A stretch of DNA of 64,000 nucleotides from Clostridiales bacterium (GCA_018374635.1 JAHAEW010000007.1:3127-67126); one strand, 5' to 3'. Positions 33,261 to 42,095 are shown, counted from the first letter of the stretch. Translations and numbers: made by a program. The notes: generated by a model from the letters alone, not told the origin.

Positions 33261-34091
33261 ATGCCTGAGAAGGTAACACCCGGCCCCGTGCAGGAAGACA
33301 CCTGCATCCGAGAAGCCGTCTGTATTGACACCCGAAAGATCTTCGATTCATGTAAAGATAAAGACTGCATCGAGGATCTGCGGTTCTATCCCACCCAGGA
33401 TTCCCAGTGCGCTATCGACCGGGCGGTCAGCATCAAGGCCGGCAAGGCGGAGCTGATCTATGTGTACATCGACGTGGAGCCCATCGGGTTCAACCGCGGT
33501 TTTTACACTGTGGACGTCCGCTACTACTACCGGGTCACGGCCGACGCCTTTGTGGGCGCGGTGCGCCCGGTGGAAATCAGCGGCCTGTGCGTCTTTGACA
33601 AGAGAGTCATCCTCTTTGGCAGCGAGAGCAGCGCCAAGGTGTTCTCCTCCTGCTTCGACGAGGGGCCGGACACCCAGATGCGCCGGTGCAGCGTGCCCAC
33701 CGCCGTGGTGGAGGCGGTGGACCCCATCGTCCTGAACATGAAGCTGGTGGACGTATGCGAGTGCCACCCCTGCGACTGTGAGCTGACTGAGATCCCGCCC
33801 TGCATCTGCGCCTGTTTCTGCAGCGACCTGTGCTTCGGCAACCAGGGCAAGCGGGTGTATGTGAGCCTGGGGCAGTTCTCCATCATCCGGCTGGAGCGGG
33901 ACACCCAGCTCCTCATGCCCATCTACGACTACTGCCTGCCCGAGAAGGAGTGCACCTGCGGCGGCAGTGAGGACGATCCCTGCGAGATCTTCCGCCATGT
34001 GAAGTTCCCCGTGGATGAGTTCTTCCCGCCCAACCAGGCCCCCGGCATTCCCGCGTGCTACCGGGAGGTCAAAAACGGCTGCATGGTCTGA
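33261..34091 (+). CDS. conserved Cys-rich protein (possible spore-surface protein)
   Basis: 276 residues with about 19 Cys, many paired (VCECHPCDCEL, PPCICACFCSDLCFG, ECTCGGSEDDPCE). Segment IDTRKIFDSCKDKDCIEDLRFY and the alternating beta pattern recall clostridial proteins of unknown function seen in sporeformers; the spore-coat idea is an inference. No signal peptide. ATG 33261 follows TAGGAGG; the frame is open upstream without a start site. Confidence 0.6.
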   Translation: MPEKVTPGPVQEDTCIREAVCIDTRKIFDSCKDKDCIEDLRFYPTQDSQCAIDRAVSIKAGKAELIYVYIDVEPIGFNRGFYTVDVRYYYRVTADAFVGAVRPVEISGLCVFDKRVILFGSESSAKVFSSCFDEGPDTQMRRCSVPTAVVEAVDPIVLNMKLVDVCECHPCDCELTEIPPCICACFCSDLCFGNQGKRVYVSLGQFSIIRLERDTQLLMPIYDYCLPEKECTCGGSEDDPCEIFRHVKFPVDEFFPPNQAPGIPACYREVKNGCMV

Positions 34092-34097
34092 GCACAA

Positions 34098-34138
34098 AAC
34101 CGGCTCCCCCGGTCGAAAGGACTGGGGGAGCCGGTCTG
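34098..34138 (+). terminator. hairpin after the Cys-rich gene
   Basis: ACCGGCTCCCCC with complement GGGGGAGCCGGT near 34125-34136; no strong T-run, so partial termination at best. Confidence 0.45.
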
Positions 34139-34252
34139 CTTCTGGTTTGGCTGGGCCTGGACTTCCACGCCTTCAGGCAAGCATCATATCACAATGTCCG
34201 AAAAGGACAACCGGGAGCGCCCCCTCCCGACAAAAATGGCGGACAGGGTCCG

Positions 34253-35356
34253 TCAGGCCTGGATCTCCACATCGGAGTCCAGCGGCACAATGTTGACATA
34301 GCTGTGCCCGGCCCCCAGAGAGATGGGAACGCCGCTCAGGTCGGTATAGCGCAGCTGCTCGTTTCGGCCCCCCTTGCTCCAGAGGATGTCGATGAGCTGG
34401 CCGCCGCAGGCGTAGTAGCCGGTGCCGCCGCCGGTGAGGTCCACCGTGATGCGGCCCTTGTCGTCCCCGCGGATGGCGGAGCACCGGGTCTTGAGGATGA
34501 GCACATTGGTGACCCCTACCTGCTCGCCGGTGTTGCCGTCCACATAGGGCTTTCCGTACTCCTCCACCAGATAGCGCTCCTGCTCCAGGTCGTAAGTGAA
34601 GACCCCCGTCTTGACGTTGGAGAAGGGGACGGTGATGGTGTTGGCCGTCACCCCGCCGGAGGGCGTGCCGTCGGGCAGGAAATTCATCTCGTAGGCATAG
34701 CCCTCCTGGTGCTCCTGCTGGAAGGAGTAGCCCGCAAAGCGCTCCACGATGGTCTCGCCGGTGGTGATGACGCTGTGCTCATAGCCCATGCTGCGCCGCC
34801 GGCCGGTATCCCGCCACATCAGGTTGGAGCCTGGACTGGTACCGCAGTAGGGCCCATTGACCCCGTCCAGGGCGGTGACGTTCCAGGCGCGGATCTTTTC
34901 GTAGGCGTCGGGGCTCCCGCCGGCATGGATATAGACCGCGTCATGGCCCAGGGCCAGCTCCAGATAGTAGGGCCGGGAGGAGCGGATGGAGCCGATGGCG
35001 CCCGCCTGGCTGGGGTCCTGATAGACCCCCAGCATCCGGGTGATGCCGCCCTCGGCCAGGCACTCGTAGATGATGTCGGCGTCGGAGACCCCCACCTGGG
35101 GGAGAGCCTGCCTGAGGTTGTTGAGCATGATGGCCACCGGGCGGCGGTCCACATACTCCTGGGCGATGGGAAGTCCCGTGAGGGGATTCACCGGGCCGGT
35201 ATACTCCAGCTCGGGGGTAGGCGTGGGAATGGGCTCGGGCGTCCGGGCTGGGAGGGAGTGCTCCGGCGCGGGAGAGACCTGGGCCGTGGGCTTCCCACAG
35301 GCGCCCAGGCCCAGCAGCAAAGCGAGACAGAGTGGGGCGAGCTTCTTGGTCGGCAT
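34253..35356 (-). CDS. DUF3048 lipoprotein (YerB-like)
   Basis: 367 residues with a lipoprotein signal (lipobox LGLGAC at about 17-22), a Pro/Thr linker, then DUF3048 with NPLTGLPI, RRPVAIMLNN, DIIYECLAEGGITRML, GSIRSSRPYYLELAL and YIHAGGSP. A cell-surface protein; in Bacillus YerB its role is unclear. Monocistronic. Confidence 0.9.
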   Translation of the reverse strand: MPTKKLAPLCLALLLGLGACGKPTAQVSPAPEHSLPARTPEPIPTPTPELEYTGPVNPLTGLPIAQEYVDRRPVAIMLNNLRQALPQVGVSDADIIYECLAEGGITRMLGVYQDPSQAGAIGSIRSSRPYYLELALGHDAVYIHAGGSPDAYEKIRAWNVTALDGVNGPYCGTSPGSNLMWRDTGRRRSMGYEHSVITTGETIVERFAGYSFQQEHQEGYAYEMNFLPDGTPSGGVTANTITVPFSNVKTGVFTYDLEQERYLVEEYGKPYVDGNTGEQVGVTNVLILKTRCSAIRGDDKGRITVDLTGGGTGYYACGGQLIDILWSKGGRNEQLRYTDLSGVPISLGAGHSYVNIVPLDSDVEIQA

Positions 35357-35426
35357 GGAAGAAAGCCTCTCTTTCCTGGTGATTCCGGGATAATTTTATG
35401 ATACCCTTCCGGCTAAACTCTGTCAA

Positions 35427-35586
35427 GGAAGACAAAAACGGCGGCGAAAGGATGTCCCAATCCGTTTTTTCCGAGGACATACGCCTCGGGAAAACACTTC
35501 TCAGCCCGCAAGTGTGCGAGCGTCAGCGAGTGCATGCGGCGGCCTGCATCCCCTGGAAAAAATGCTTGCGTTTTTGAGAAGCGTGT
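35427..35586 (-). repeat. dispersed intergenic repeat, long copy
   Basis: Minus-strand copy containing both modules: the CAAAAACGCAAGCA/GGGGATGCAGG block (35545-35586) and the ACACTTGCGGGCTGAG...GTTTTcCCGAGG hairpin...CTTTCGCCGCC block. Both modules recur at 41.3-41.55 kb and 43.59-43.72 kb. Confidence 0.7.
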
Positions 35587-35614
35587 TGAACCCGTTCGAC
35601 ACGCGGCCCCGCTC

Positions 35615-35643
35615 TTGCCAAGCCGGGAAAAATACCGTATAAT
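35615..35643 (+). promoter_or_regulatory. promoter of the candidate 6S RNA
   Basis: TTGCCA (35615-35620), 17 bp, TATAAT (35638-35643). Expected start is near 35650. Confidence 0.8.
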
Positions 35644-35649
35644 GACTTG

Positions 35650-35815
35650 AGGCCTTGTTTGGACATTGTCAATACGCCCAATCGACGGGGCTTTTGACCG
35701 CTGGACGGCGGAATGTCCCCTTGAACTCCGTGAGGATTCCGGTGGGAAAATTCTTTGCCAGCGGCCTGAAATCCCGCGCCGTTGGGCACATCGCCAATAT
35801 TCAAACAAGGTCGTT
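35650..35815 (+). ncRNA. ssrS: candidate 6S RNA
   Basis: About 165 nt with no coding potential and a strong promoter. The ends pair over 11 bp: GGCCTTGTTTG (35651-35661) with CAAACAAGGTC (35802-35812). Inner pairings (CCGCTGG/CCAGCGG; CGGAAT/ATTCCG) form a long rod, and TGTCCCCTTGAA lies near the apex, as in 6S RNAs. 6S RNA sequesters sigma-A polymerase in stationary phase. No clear terminator follows; a covariance search would confirm. Confidence 0.55.
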
Positions 35816-35866
35816 CACTGAGCAGTACAGAGAAAAGACTGCAAACGCAGAAAGGTGGTCCCTTCC

Positions 35867-36406
35867 ATGAGCCGTTTTGGTTTCATCCACGACAAAATGG
35901 AGATCAAATTCCTGGTCCTCTACATTATGGCCCGGGTGGCCTCACCCATCGACTTTCCCACGCTGACCGAGCTGACCATGTGCGACGAGGGCGTGGACTA
36001 TTTCGATTTTGCCGAGGCGGTGGCCGAGCTGGTGGAGACCGGGCATATGACCCTGGAGGAGGGGCTCTACGCCATCACCGACAAGGGCCGCCAGAACGGC
36101 GAGGCCTGCGAGAGCAGCCTGCCCTACTCGGTCAAGCACAAGTGCAACGCCAACCTGGCCAAGGTCAACGGCATCCTGCGGCGCAACGCCCAGGTCCGCA
36201 CCGAGGTGCTGCCCCGGCCGGACGGGAGTCTCACCGCCCGCATGACCCTGGACGACGAGGGGGGCAACCTCATGACCATCGAGCTGCTGTGCGTCAACCG
36301 GGACCAGGCCGCCCGCCTGTCCGAGGGGTTCCAGGCCAAGCCCGAGCGGGTCTACAACGAGGTGCTGGCCGCCCTGCTGGACAAAGAGGACAGCAAGGAC
36401 GAGTGA
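35867..36406 (+). CDS. DUF4364 family protein
   Basis: 179 residues. The N-terminal MSRFGFIHDKMEIKFLVLYIM and the winged-helix-like DFAEAVAELVETGHMTLEE...YAITDKGRQ suggest a DNA-binding regulator, as annotated for this clostridial family. AAAGGTGG precedes ATG 35867. Followed by a terminator and polA. Confidence 0.8.
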   Translation: MSRFGFIHDKMEIKFLVLYIMARVASPIDFPTLTELTMCDEGVDYFDFAEAVAELVETGHMTLEEGLYAITDKGRQNGEACESSLPYSVKHKCNANLAKVNGILRRNAQVRTEVLPRPDGSLTARMTLDDEGGNLMTIELLCVNRDQAARLSEGFQAKPERVYNEVLAALLDKEDSKDE

Positions 36407-36409
36407 ATA

Positions 36410-36461
36410 CCGCCCCCGCGGAGGAGAGGGTCCGGGACCCGCTCCCGCTCCGCGGGGGCGG
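36410..36461 (+). terminator. hairpin after DUF4364 gene
   Basis: A perfect 14-bp stem CCGCCCCCGCGGAG (36410-36423) with 36448-36461. No T-run; it may insulate the polA promoter. Confidence 0.6.
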
Positions 36462-36463
36462 AC

Positions 36464-36492
36464 TTGTGCGGGGCGGAAAAAGCGGATATAAT
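36464..36492 (+). promoter_or_regulatory. polA promoter
   Basis: TTGTGC (36464-36469), 17 bp, TATAAT (36487-36492), 33 bp before the polA ATG. Confidence 0.75.
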
Positions 36493-36524
36493 AGAGAGAA
36501 TCAGATTCGTGACGGAGGCATCCT

Positions 36525-39185
36525 ATGAAAAAACTCATGGCCATTGACGGCAACTCCATCATCAACCGGGCTTTTTACGGCATCCGGATGCTCACCACCA
36601 AGGACGGCACCCCCACCAATGCCGTCTACGGCTTTGTGACCATCCTGCTCAAGCTGCTGGAGGAGGAGAGGCCCGCCGCCCTCTGCGTGACCTTCGACCG
36701 GAAGGCTCCCACCTTCCGCCATCTGGCCTATGAGGGCTACAAGGCCCAGCGCAAGGGTATGCCGGAAGAGCTGGCCGCCCAGATGCCCATTTTAAAGGAT
36801 GTGCTGGACGCCATGAACATCCCCCGCTATGAGCTGGACGGCTGGGAGGCCGACGACCTGCTGGGGACCATCGCCGCCCGGGACACCGAGGCGGGGTGGG
36901 AGACCGTCATCGTCACCGGCGACAAGGACTCCCTTCAGCTGGTGAGCGACCACGCCACCGTCAAGCTGGTGACCACCCGCATGGGCCAGACCACCACCCG
37001 CAACATGACCCCGGAGGTCTTTCGGGAGGAGTACGGCTTCGACCCCATCCACATTGTGGACCTGAAGGCCCTGATGGGGGACAGCAGCGACAACATCCCC
37101 GGCGTCAAGGGCATCGGGGAGAAGACCGCCATGGACCTCATCCAGCGCTACGGCTCGGTGGAGGCCATCTACCAGGGCCTGGACACCCTGGAGGCCAAGC
37201 CCGCCGTGCTGAAAAAGCTCGCCGAGGGGGAGGAGGGCGCGCGGCTCTCCTATGACCTGGCCACCATCCGGTGCGAGGCCCCTATCGCCTTTGCGCCCGA
37301 GGACAACCTCCGCCGGGAGAGCAATGCCCCTGCCCTCTATGACCTCTTTCTCAAGCTGGAGTTCCAAAAGCTCATCGACAAGCTGGGCCTCAAGGCCCCC
37401 CAGGGGGAGGCGCCCCGGGCGGAGGAAGCTTCCGGCGTCTGCACCAGCGAGGTGGTGGAGGACCCGGCCCGGGCCGAGGAGCTGCTGGCCCTTTGGCGCG
37501 GGCAGAAGAGCGTGGACGTGCTGGCCCTGCCGGGGCTGGACGTGGTGGCGGTGGAGCACCGGGTAAATGAGGGGGAGAGCCACGCCGCCGTTCTCCGCTC
37601 CGACAAGCTGGAGGGGTACAACGGCATCCTGAAGGCCCTCTTCGCCGGGGACATCCAAAAGAACGCCCACGACGTGAAGAGCCTTCTCTCCCGGCTGCTG
37701 GAGGAGGGCATCGAGGGGGAGGGCTTTGTCTTCGACACCGCTCTGGCCGCCTATCTCCTGGCCCCCACCGACGGCAGCTATGACCTGGAAAAGCTGGGCA
37801 TGAGCTGGTTCAACCACGAATACCCCAAGGCGAAAGAGACCTACCTGGCCCCCGACGCCTTCTCCCCCCTGGGGGACGAGGGGGCGGTGCTGGGCGCCCT
37901 CCTGTCCCACTGCGCCCTCATCGGGGCGCTGAAGGAGGCCATGGCTCCCCGGCTCACCGAGCTGGGGATGGACAGGCTCTATTACGAGGTGGAGCTCCCC
38001 CTGTGCCCCGTGCTCAGCCGCATGGAGCGGGAGGGCTTCCTGGTGGACCGGAAGGCTCTGGGGGAGTTCGGCCAGATGCTGGAGGGGCGCATCCAGGCCG
38101 TCCAGCAGCGCATCTATGAGGAGGCGGGGGAGACCTTCAACATCCTCTCGCCCAAGCAGCTGGGGCACATCCTCTTTGACAAGCTGGGGCTGCCCCCCGT
38201 GAAAAAGACCAAGACCGGCTACTCCACCAACGCCGAGGTGCTGGAAAAGCTCCGGGGACAGGCTCCCATCGTGGACGCCGTGCTGGAGTACCGGCAGTAC
38301 ACCAAGCTCTCGTCCACCTATGTGGAGGGGCTGACCAAGGTCATCGCCCCGGACGGGCGCATCCACACCTCCTTCCAGAACACGGTGACCGCCACGGGGC
38401 GGCTTTCCTCCACCGAGCCTAACCTCCAGAACATCCCCATCCGCACCGAGCTGGGGGCCGAGCTGCGCAAGATGTTCGTGGCCGGGCCGGGGAATGTGCT
38501 GGTGGACGCCGACTACTCCCAGATCGAGCTGCGGCTCCTGGCCCACATCGCCGGGGACGAGCACATGATTTCCGCCTTCCGCAGCGGGGAGGACATCCAC
38601 ACCATCACCGCCGGACAGGTCTTCGGCGTGCCCCCCGAGCTGGTGACCCGGCAGATGCGCTCGGCGGCCAAGGCGGTGAACTTCGGCATCGTGTACGGGA
38701 TCTCGGATTTCTCCCTCTCCCAGGACATCGGGGTCACCCGGAAAGAGGCCAAGGCCTATATGGAGCGCTACTTTGAACGGTATTCCGGCGTCCATGCCTA
38801 TATGACCGATATTGTGGAACAGGCCCGGAAAAGCGGCTTTGTCTCCACCCTCATGGGCCGCCGGCGCTGGCTGCCCGAGCTCAAGTCCTCCAACTTCAAT
38901 ATGCGCTCCTTCGGGGAGCGGGTGGCCCTCAACATGCCCATCCAGGGCACGGCGGCCGACATCATCAAGCTGGCCATGATCCGGGTGAACGCCCGGCTGC
39001 GCTCCGAGGGCCTGAAGGCCCGGCTGGTGCTCCAGGTCCACGACGAGCTCATCGTGGAGTGCCCCGAGGCGGAGGCCGGGGAGGTGAAAGACCTCCTCAC
39101 GGAGGAGATGGAGGGGGTCGTCGCCCTGGCGGTCCCCCTGACGGCGGACGCCCACGTGGGCAAGAGCTGGGCGGAGGCCCACTGA
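36525..39185 (+). CDS. polA: DNA polymerase I
   Basis: 886 residues: 5'-nuclease domain (1-290; AIDGNSIINRAFYG, DGWEADDLLGTIA, GDSSDNIPGVKGIGEKTA), a 3'-5' exonuclease-like domain (about 315-480) and the polymerase domain (VDADYSQIELRLLAHIA, RSAAKAVNFGIVYG, LVLQVHDELIVE). The first exonuclease motif reads LALPGLDV, without the D-x-E pair, so proofreading is probably lost as in many Firmicute enzymes. Repairs gaps and removes Okazaki primers. Followed 33 bp later by rimI. Confidence 0.96.
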   Translation: MKKLMAIDGNSIINRAFYGIRMLTTKDGTPTNAVYGFVTILLKLLEEERPAALCVTFDRKAPTFRHLAYEGYKAQRKGMPEELAAQMPILKDVLDAMNIPRYELDGWEADDLLGTIAARDTEAGWETVIVTGDKDSLQLVSDHATVKLVTTRMGQTTTRNMTPEVFREEYGFDPIHIVDLKALMGDSSDNIPGVKGIGEKTAMDLIQRYGSVEAIYQGLDTLEAKPAVLKKLAEGEEGARLSYDLATIRCEAPIAFAPEDNLRRESNAPALYDLFLKLEFQKLIDKLGLKAPQGEAPRAEEASGVCTSEVVEDPARAEELLALWRGQKSVDVLALPGLDVVAVEHRVNEGESHAAVLRSDKLEGYNGILKALFAGDIQKNAHDVKSLLSRLLEEGIEGEGFVFDTALAAYLLAPTDGSYDLEKLGMSWFNHEYPKAKETYLAPDAFSPLGDEGAVLGALLSHCALIGALKEAMAPRLTELGMDRLYYEVELPLCPVLSRMEREGFLVDRKALGEFGQMLEGRIQAVQQRIYEEAGETFNILSPKQLGHILFDKLGLPPVKKTKTGYSTNAEVLEKLRGQAPIVDAVLEYRQYTKLSSTYVEGLTKVIAPDGRIHTSFQNTVTATGRLSSTEPNLQNIPIRTELGAELRKMFVAGPGNVLVDADYSQIELRLLAHIAGDEHMISAFRSGEDIHTITAGQVFGVPPELVTRQMRSAAKAVNFGIVYGISDFSLSQDIGVTRKEAKAYMERYFERYSGVHAYMTDIVEQARKSGFVSTLMGRRRWLPELKSSNFNMRSFGERVALNMPIQGTAADIIKLAMIRVNARLRSEGLKARLVLQVHDELIVECPEAEAGEVKDLLTEEMEGVVALAVPLTADAHVGKSWAEAH

Positions 39186-39218
39186 GGCAGGTACAGCGAG
39201 AAAAAGGAGCGGATCACC

Positions 39219-39668
39219 ATGAATTACCAACTGGTCCCCATGGACCGGAGCCATCTGGAGGGCGTCGCGGCCCTGGAGCGGACCTGTTTTTCCCACCCCT
39301 GGAGCGTGGAGATGCTGGCCGAGGAGCTTTACAATGAGACGGCCTCCTTCCTGGTGGCCGAGGGGGAGGACGGCAGCGTCCTGGGCTACGCGGGGCTCCA
39401 TGTGGTGCTGGACGAGGGCTATATCGACAATGTGGCGGTGGACCCGGCCTGCCGGCGGCAGGGGATCGCCGACGCCCTCATCGATACCTTTGTCCGGTTC
39501 GGCGCGGCCAGGCTGGCCTTCCTCACCCTGGAGGTGCGGGCGGGCAACGCACCCGCCATCGCCCTCTATGAGAAGCACGGCTTCTATGAGGTGGGCCGCC
39601 GGAAGGGCTACTACGACGACCCGAAGGAGGACGCCATTCTGATGACCCGGGAGTGGGACCGGGCATGA
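39219..39668 (+). CDS. rimI: ribosomal protein alanine acetyltransferase
   Basis: 149 residues; GNAT with VAVDPACRRQGIADALI (acetyl-CoA loop), FLTLEVRAGNAPAIALYEKHGF and the RimI-type GRRKGYYDDPKEDAILM ending. Acetylates the N-terminal Ala of S18. Located between polA and tsaD, as RimI commonly is near tsaBD. Overlaps the next gene by ATGA. Confidence 0.92.
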   Translation: MNYQLVPMDRSHLEGVAALERTCFSHPWSVEMLAEELYNETASFLVAEGEDGSVLGYAGLHVVLDEGYIDNVAVDPACRRQGIADALIDTFVRFGAARLAFLTLEVRAGNAPAIALYEKHGFYEVGRRKGYYDDPKEDAILMTREWDRA

Positions 39669-40261
39669 TGGAGCTGGAACTGCGCGTCCTCTCCCGGCGG
39701 CAGATGCGGCGCCTCTACCGCTGGGAGATGCGGGAGGCCTTTCCCCGGGTGGAGTTGAAGCCGCTCTGGACCATCCTGCGCCTGATGGAGCGGGGCGAGT
39801 ACGACGCCCTGGGCTTCTACCGGGGGGAGGAGCTGATGGGATACGCCCTCCTGCGCCTGGGGGAGCGTTTTGTGCTGCTGGACTATCTGGCCGCCTGCCA
39901 GGGAAAGCGGGGCATGGGCGTGGGGAGCGCCATGCTGGAGCAGCTCCGGCGGCGGTACGCCGTTACGGCGGGCCTGCTGGCCGAAGTGGAGACCATAGAG
40001 GCGGCGCTCCCCCCGGAAGAGAGGGAGAAGCGCCGCCGCCGTCTGGCCTTCTATACCCGAAACGGCTTTTTTGACCTGAACTACCAGGCCGACATCTTCC
40101 GGGTGCGGTATACCATGCTGGGCTGGTCGGCCTCCGGGCCCATCGGGACCGGAGAGGCCATGGAGGCCCACCGGGCCCTCTACCGCCTGGGGACGCTGCT
40201 GCCCCTCTACCGGCGCTATGTACACATCCCCATCCAAGAGAAAGAAGGAACAGGATCATGA
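39665..40261 (+). CDS. GNAT family acetyltransferase
   Basis: 198 residues. DYLAACQGKRGMGVGSAMLEQL is the CoA loop; RRRLAFYTRNGFFDL is the C-terminal motif. Start ATG 39665 overlaps the rimI stop; the next ATG is 3 nt further on. Its stop overlaps the tsaD ATG. Substrate unknown; sits in the position where tsaB is found in other genomes but is not a TsaB. Confidence 0.82.
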   Translation: MMELELRVLSRRQMRRLYRWEMREAFPRVELKPLWTILRLMERGEYDALGFYRGEELMGYALLRLGERFVLLDYLAACQGKRGMGVGSAMLEQLRRRYAVTAGLLAEVETIEAALPPEEREKRRRRLAFYTRNGFFDLNYQADIFRVRYTMLGWSASGPIGTGEAMEAHRALYRLGTLLPLYRRYVHIPIQEKEGTGS

Positions 40262-41268
40262 TTATTCTGGCTGTGGAGTCCTCCTGCGATGAGACCGCCG
40301 TGGCGGTGGTGCGGAACGGGCGGACGGTGCTCTCCGACGCCATCGCCTCCCAGGCCGATATGCATGCCGCCTACGGGGGGGTCGTCCCGGAGATCGCCTC
40401 CCGCAAGCATGTGGAGGCTATCGCGCCCCTGGCCGACCGGGCCCTGCGGGAGGCCGGGATCGGAAAACAGGACATCGACGCGGTGGCGGTCACCTACGCC
40501 CCCGGCCTCATCGGCGCGGTGCTGGTGGGGGTGAATTTTGCCAAGTCGGCAGCCTATGCTCTGGACAAGCCCCTCGTCGGGGTGCACCATGTGCGGGGCC
40601 ACATTGCGGCCAACTACATCACCCATCCCGATCTGGAGCCGCCCTTTGTGTGCCTGTGCGTCTCGGGGGGCAACACCATGATCGTGGACGTGAAGAGTTA
40701 TACCGAGATGGAGATTTTGGGGGCTACCCGGGACGACGCGGCGGGGGAGTGCTTTGACAAGGCGGCCCGGGTCCTGGGGATCGGCTACCCCGGCGGGGCC
40801 CCCATGGACAAGCTGGCCCAGGGAGGAGACGACAGGCGCTACGACCTGCCCCGGGCCCATGTGGCGGGGGCGGAGCTGGATATGTCCTTCTCCGGGCTCA
40901 AGACGGCGGTGGTCAACCTGGTCCATAACGCCAAACAGAAGGGGGAGGCGCTGGACCTGCCCGGCCTGGCGGCCTCCTTCGGCGCGGCGGTGAGCGATAC
41001 CCTGGTGCCCCGCACCATGGCGGCCGCCCGGAAGTGCGGCTACGGCAAGATCGCCATTGCCGGAGGCGTGGCGGCCAATTCCCGGCTGCGGGCCGATCTG
41101 GAGCGGGCCTGCGCCAAGAGCGGGGACAAGCTCTATCTCCCGGCCCTCTCCCTGTGCGGGGACAACGGGGCCATGATCGGCTGCCAGGGCTACTATGAGT
41201 ATCTGGCCGGAAAGCGGGATGGGATGGATCTGAACGCCTACGCCACCCGGGACATCCGCCGGGGATAA
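40258..41268 (+). CDS. tsaD: tRNA N6-adenosine threonylcarbamoyltransferase
   Basis: 336 residues. ILAVESSCDETAVAVV opens the ASKHA fold; YGGVVPEIASRKH and the metal motif HHVRGH are diagnostic. Forms t6A37 on ANN-reading tRNAs with TsaB/TsaE. ATG overlaps the upstream stop (ATGA). Confidence 0.97.
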   Translation: MIILAVESSCDETAVAVVRNGRTVLSDAIASQADMHAAYGGVVPEIASRKHVEAIAPLADRALREAGIGKQDIDAVAVTYAPGLIGAVLVGVNFAKSAAYALDKPLVGVHHVRGHIAANYITHPDLEPPFVCLCVSGGNTMIVDVKSYTEMEILGATRDDAAGECFDKAARVLGIGYPGGAPMDKLAQGGDDRRYDLPRAHVAGAELDMSFSGLKTAVVNLVHNAKQKGEALDLPGLAASFGAAVSDTLVPRTMAAARKCGYGKIAIAGGVAANSRLRADLERACAKSGDKLYLPALSLCGDNGAMIGCQGYYEYLAGKRDGMDLNAYATRDIRRG

Positions 41269-41272
41269 AGCG

Positions 41273-41560
41273 CGCTGCGCTTCTCGAAAATGCAAGCATT
41301 TTTGAGAGCGGGATGCAGTCCGCGCGCGCACTTCGTCGGGGCAAAGTCCGTACCGTTCCCCCGACCTGGCGGCCGGGGCTCACTTCACTCCCTTGTCCCT
41401 CCTCTCCCAAACGAACTCGCTTCGCTGGACTTCGTTTGGGTTCCCGACTCGCACACTTGCGGCCTGAGCAGTGTTTTTTCCGAGACGCATGTCCTAGGAA
41501 AAAACGATTTGATTTCTTTCCGCCGTCTGCGGACGGCGGAACTCTGCGAGGCACCCCACT
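41273..41560 (+). repeat. dispersed intergenic repeat, long copy
   Basis: Contains TTCTCGAAAATGCAAGCA and GGGATGCAG (41281-41318), an inserted stretch with GC hairpins, then ACACTTGCGGCCTGAGCAG, a GTTTTTTCC/GGAAAAAAC hairpin and CCGCCGTC-TGC-GGACGGCGG, ending CTCTGCGAGGC. Shared with 35.43-35.59 kb (inverted) and 43.59-43.72 kb. No convincing protein. Confidence 0.72.
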
Positions 41561-41590
41561 CCAAAAACAGACGCATATCGTTGGACACAT

Positions 41591-41630
41591 GGAAAAAGAG
41601 GGCCGGTTCCCATCGTGGGAGCCGGCCCTC
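41591..41630 (-). terminator. terminator of the Gly/Ala-rich lipoprotein gene
   Basis: GAGGGCCGG...CCGGCCCTC stem, then TTTTTCC on the minus strand, 20 bp after the stop. Confidence 0.88.
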
Positions 41631-41649
41631 TCTGCGCAAAGGGGCGGGT

Positions 41650-41922
41650 TTATCGGATCGCATTTTTAATGCCGTTGCCCACATCCCGGGCCGCGTCGCC
41701 CACACCGTCGGCCGCGCCCCGGACCACATCGCCCGCGCCGTCCAGTACGCCCTTTGCGGCGTTGCCGGCGCCGTCGATGGCGTCCTGGACCGGGTGGTCG
41801 GAGTTGGTGGGCGCCATGGTTGGGGTAGGCGTGGGCGAGGACGTGGGCTCCGTGCCGGAACAGCCCGCCAGACCCATACCGATCGCAAAGGTAAGCGCAA
41901 GGATACAGAAAATCCGTTTCAT
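41650..41922 (-). CDS. small lipoprotein with amphipathic Gly/Ala/Asp repeats
   Basis: 90 residues: lipobox LAGC at about 18-21, a Pro/Thr/Ser linker, then a degenerate 7- to 8-residue repeat (AIDGAGNAAKGVLDGAG, VVRGAADGVGDAARDVGNG) rich in Asp and Gly. Such tails may form an amphipathic helix lying on the membrane. Function unknown. Rated as real because of the lipobox, ribosome site and clean terminator. Confidence 0.75.
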   Translation of the reverse strand: MKRIFCILALTFAIGMGLAGCSGTEPTSSPTPTPTMAPTNSDHPVQDAIDGAGNAAKGVLDGAGDVVRGAADGVGDAARDVGNGIKNAIR

Positions 41923-42024
41923 GGGATAGCCTCCTCAATGGTTTCAAATACTTTAGATGTGCATCTGACGCTAGTCTGCGCAAAACCGGGGACATTCATA
42001 CCGGAAGTTTTTCAAAATTAGGGC

Positions 42025-42053
42025 TTGCCAAACGGCGCAACATCTGCTATATT
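42025..42053 (+). promoter_or_regulatory. promoter of the PerR-like gene
   Basis: TTGCCA (42025-42030), 17 bp, TATATT (42048-42053). The operator lies immediately downstream. Confidence 0.75.
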
Positions 42054-42058
42054 AATAA

Positions 42059-42073
42059 CAGTAATAATTACTG
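42059..42073. promoter_or_regulatory. PerR-box-like operator
   Basis: CAGTAATAATTACTG is a perfect 7-1-7 inverted repeat with the TAATnATTA core of Fur/PerR boxes, placed at the transcription start. It suggests autoregulation by the Fur-family gene 23 bp downstream. Confidence 0.65.
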
Positions 42074-42095
42074 ATTTAAAGAAAGGAGACGGCCG

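Noticed and set aside
36792..39578. 928-codon open frame on the minus strand
   Set aside because: Antisense shadow of polA and rimI.
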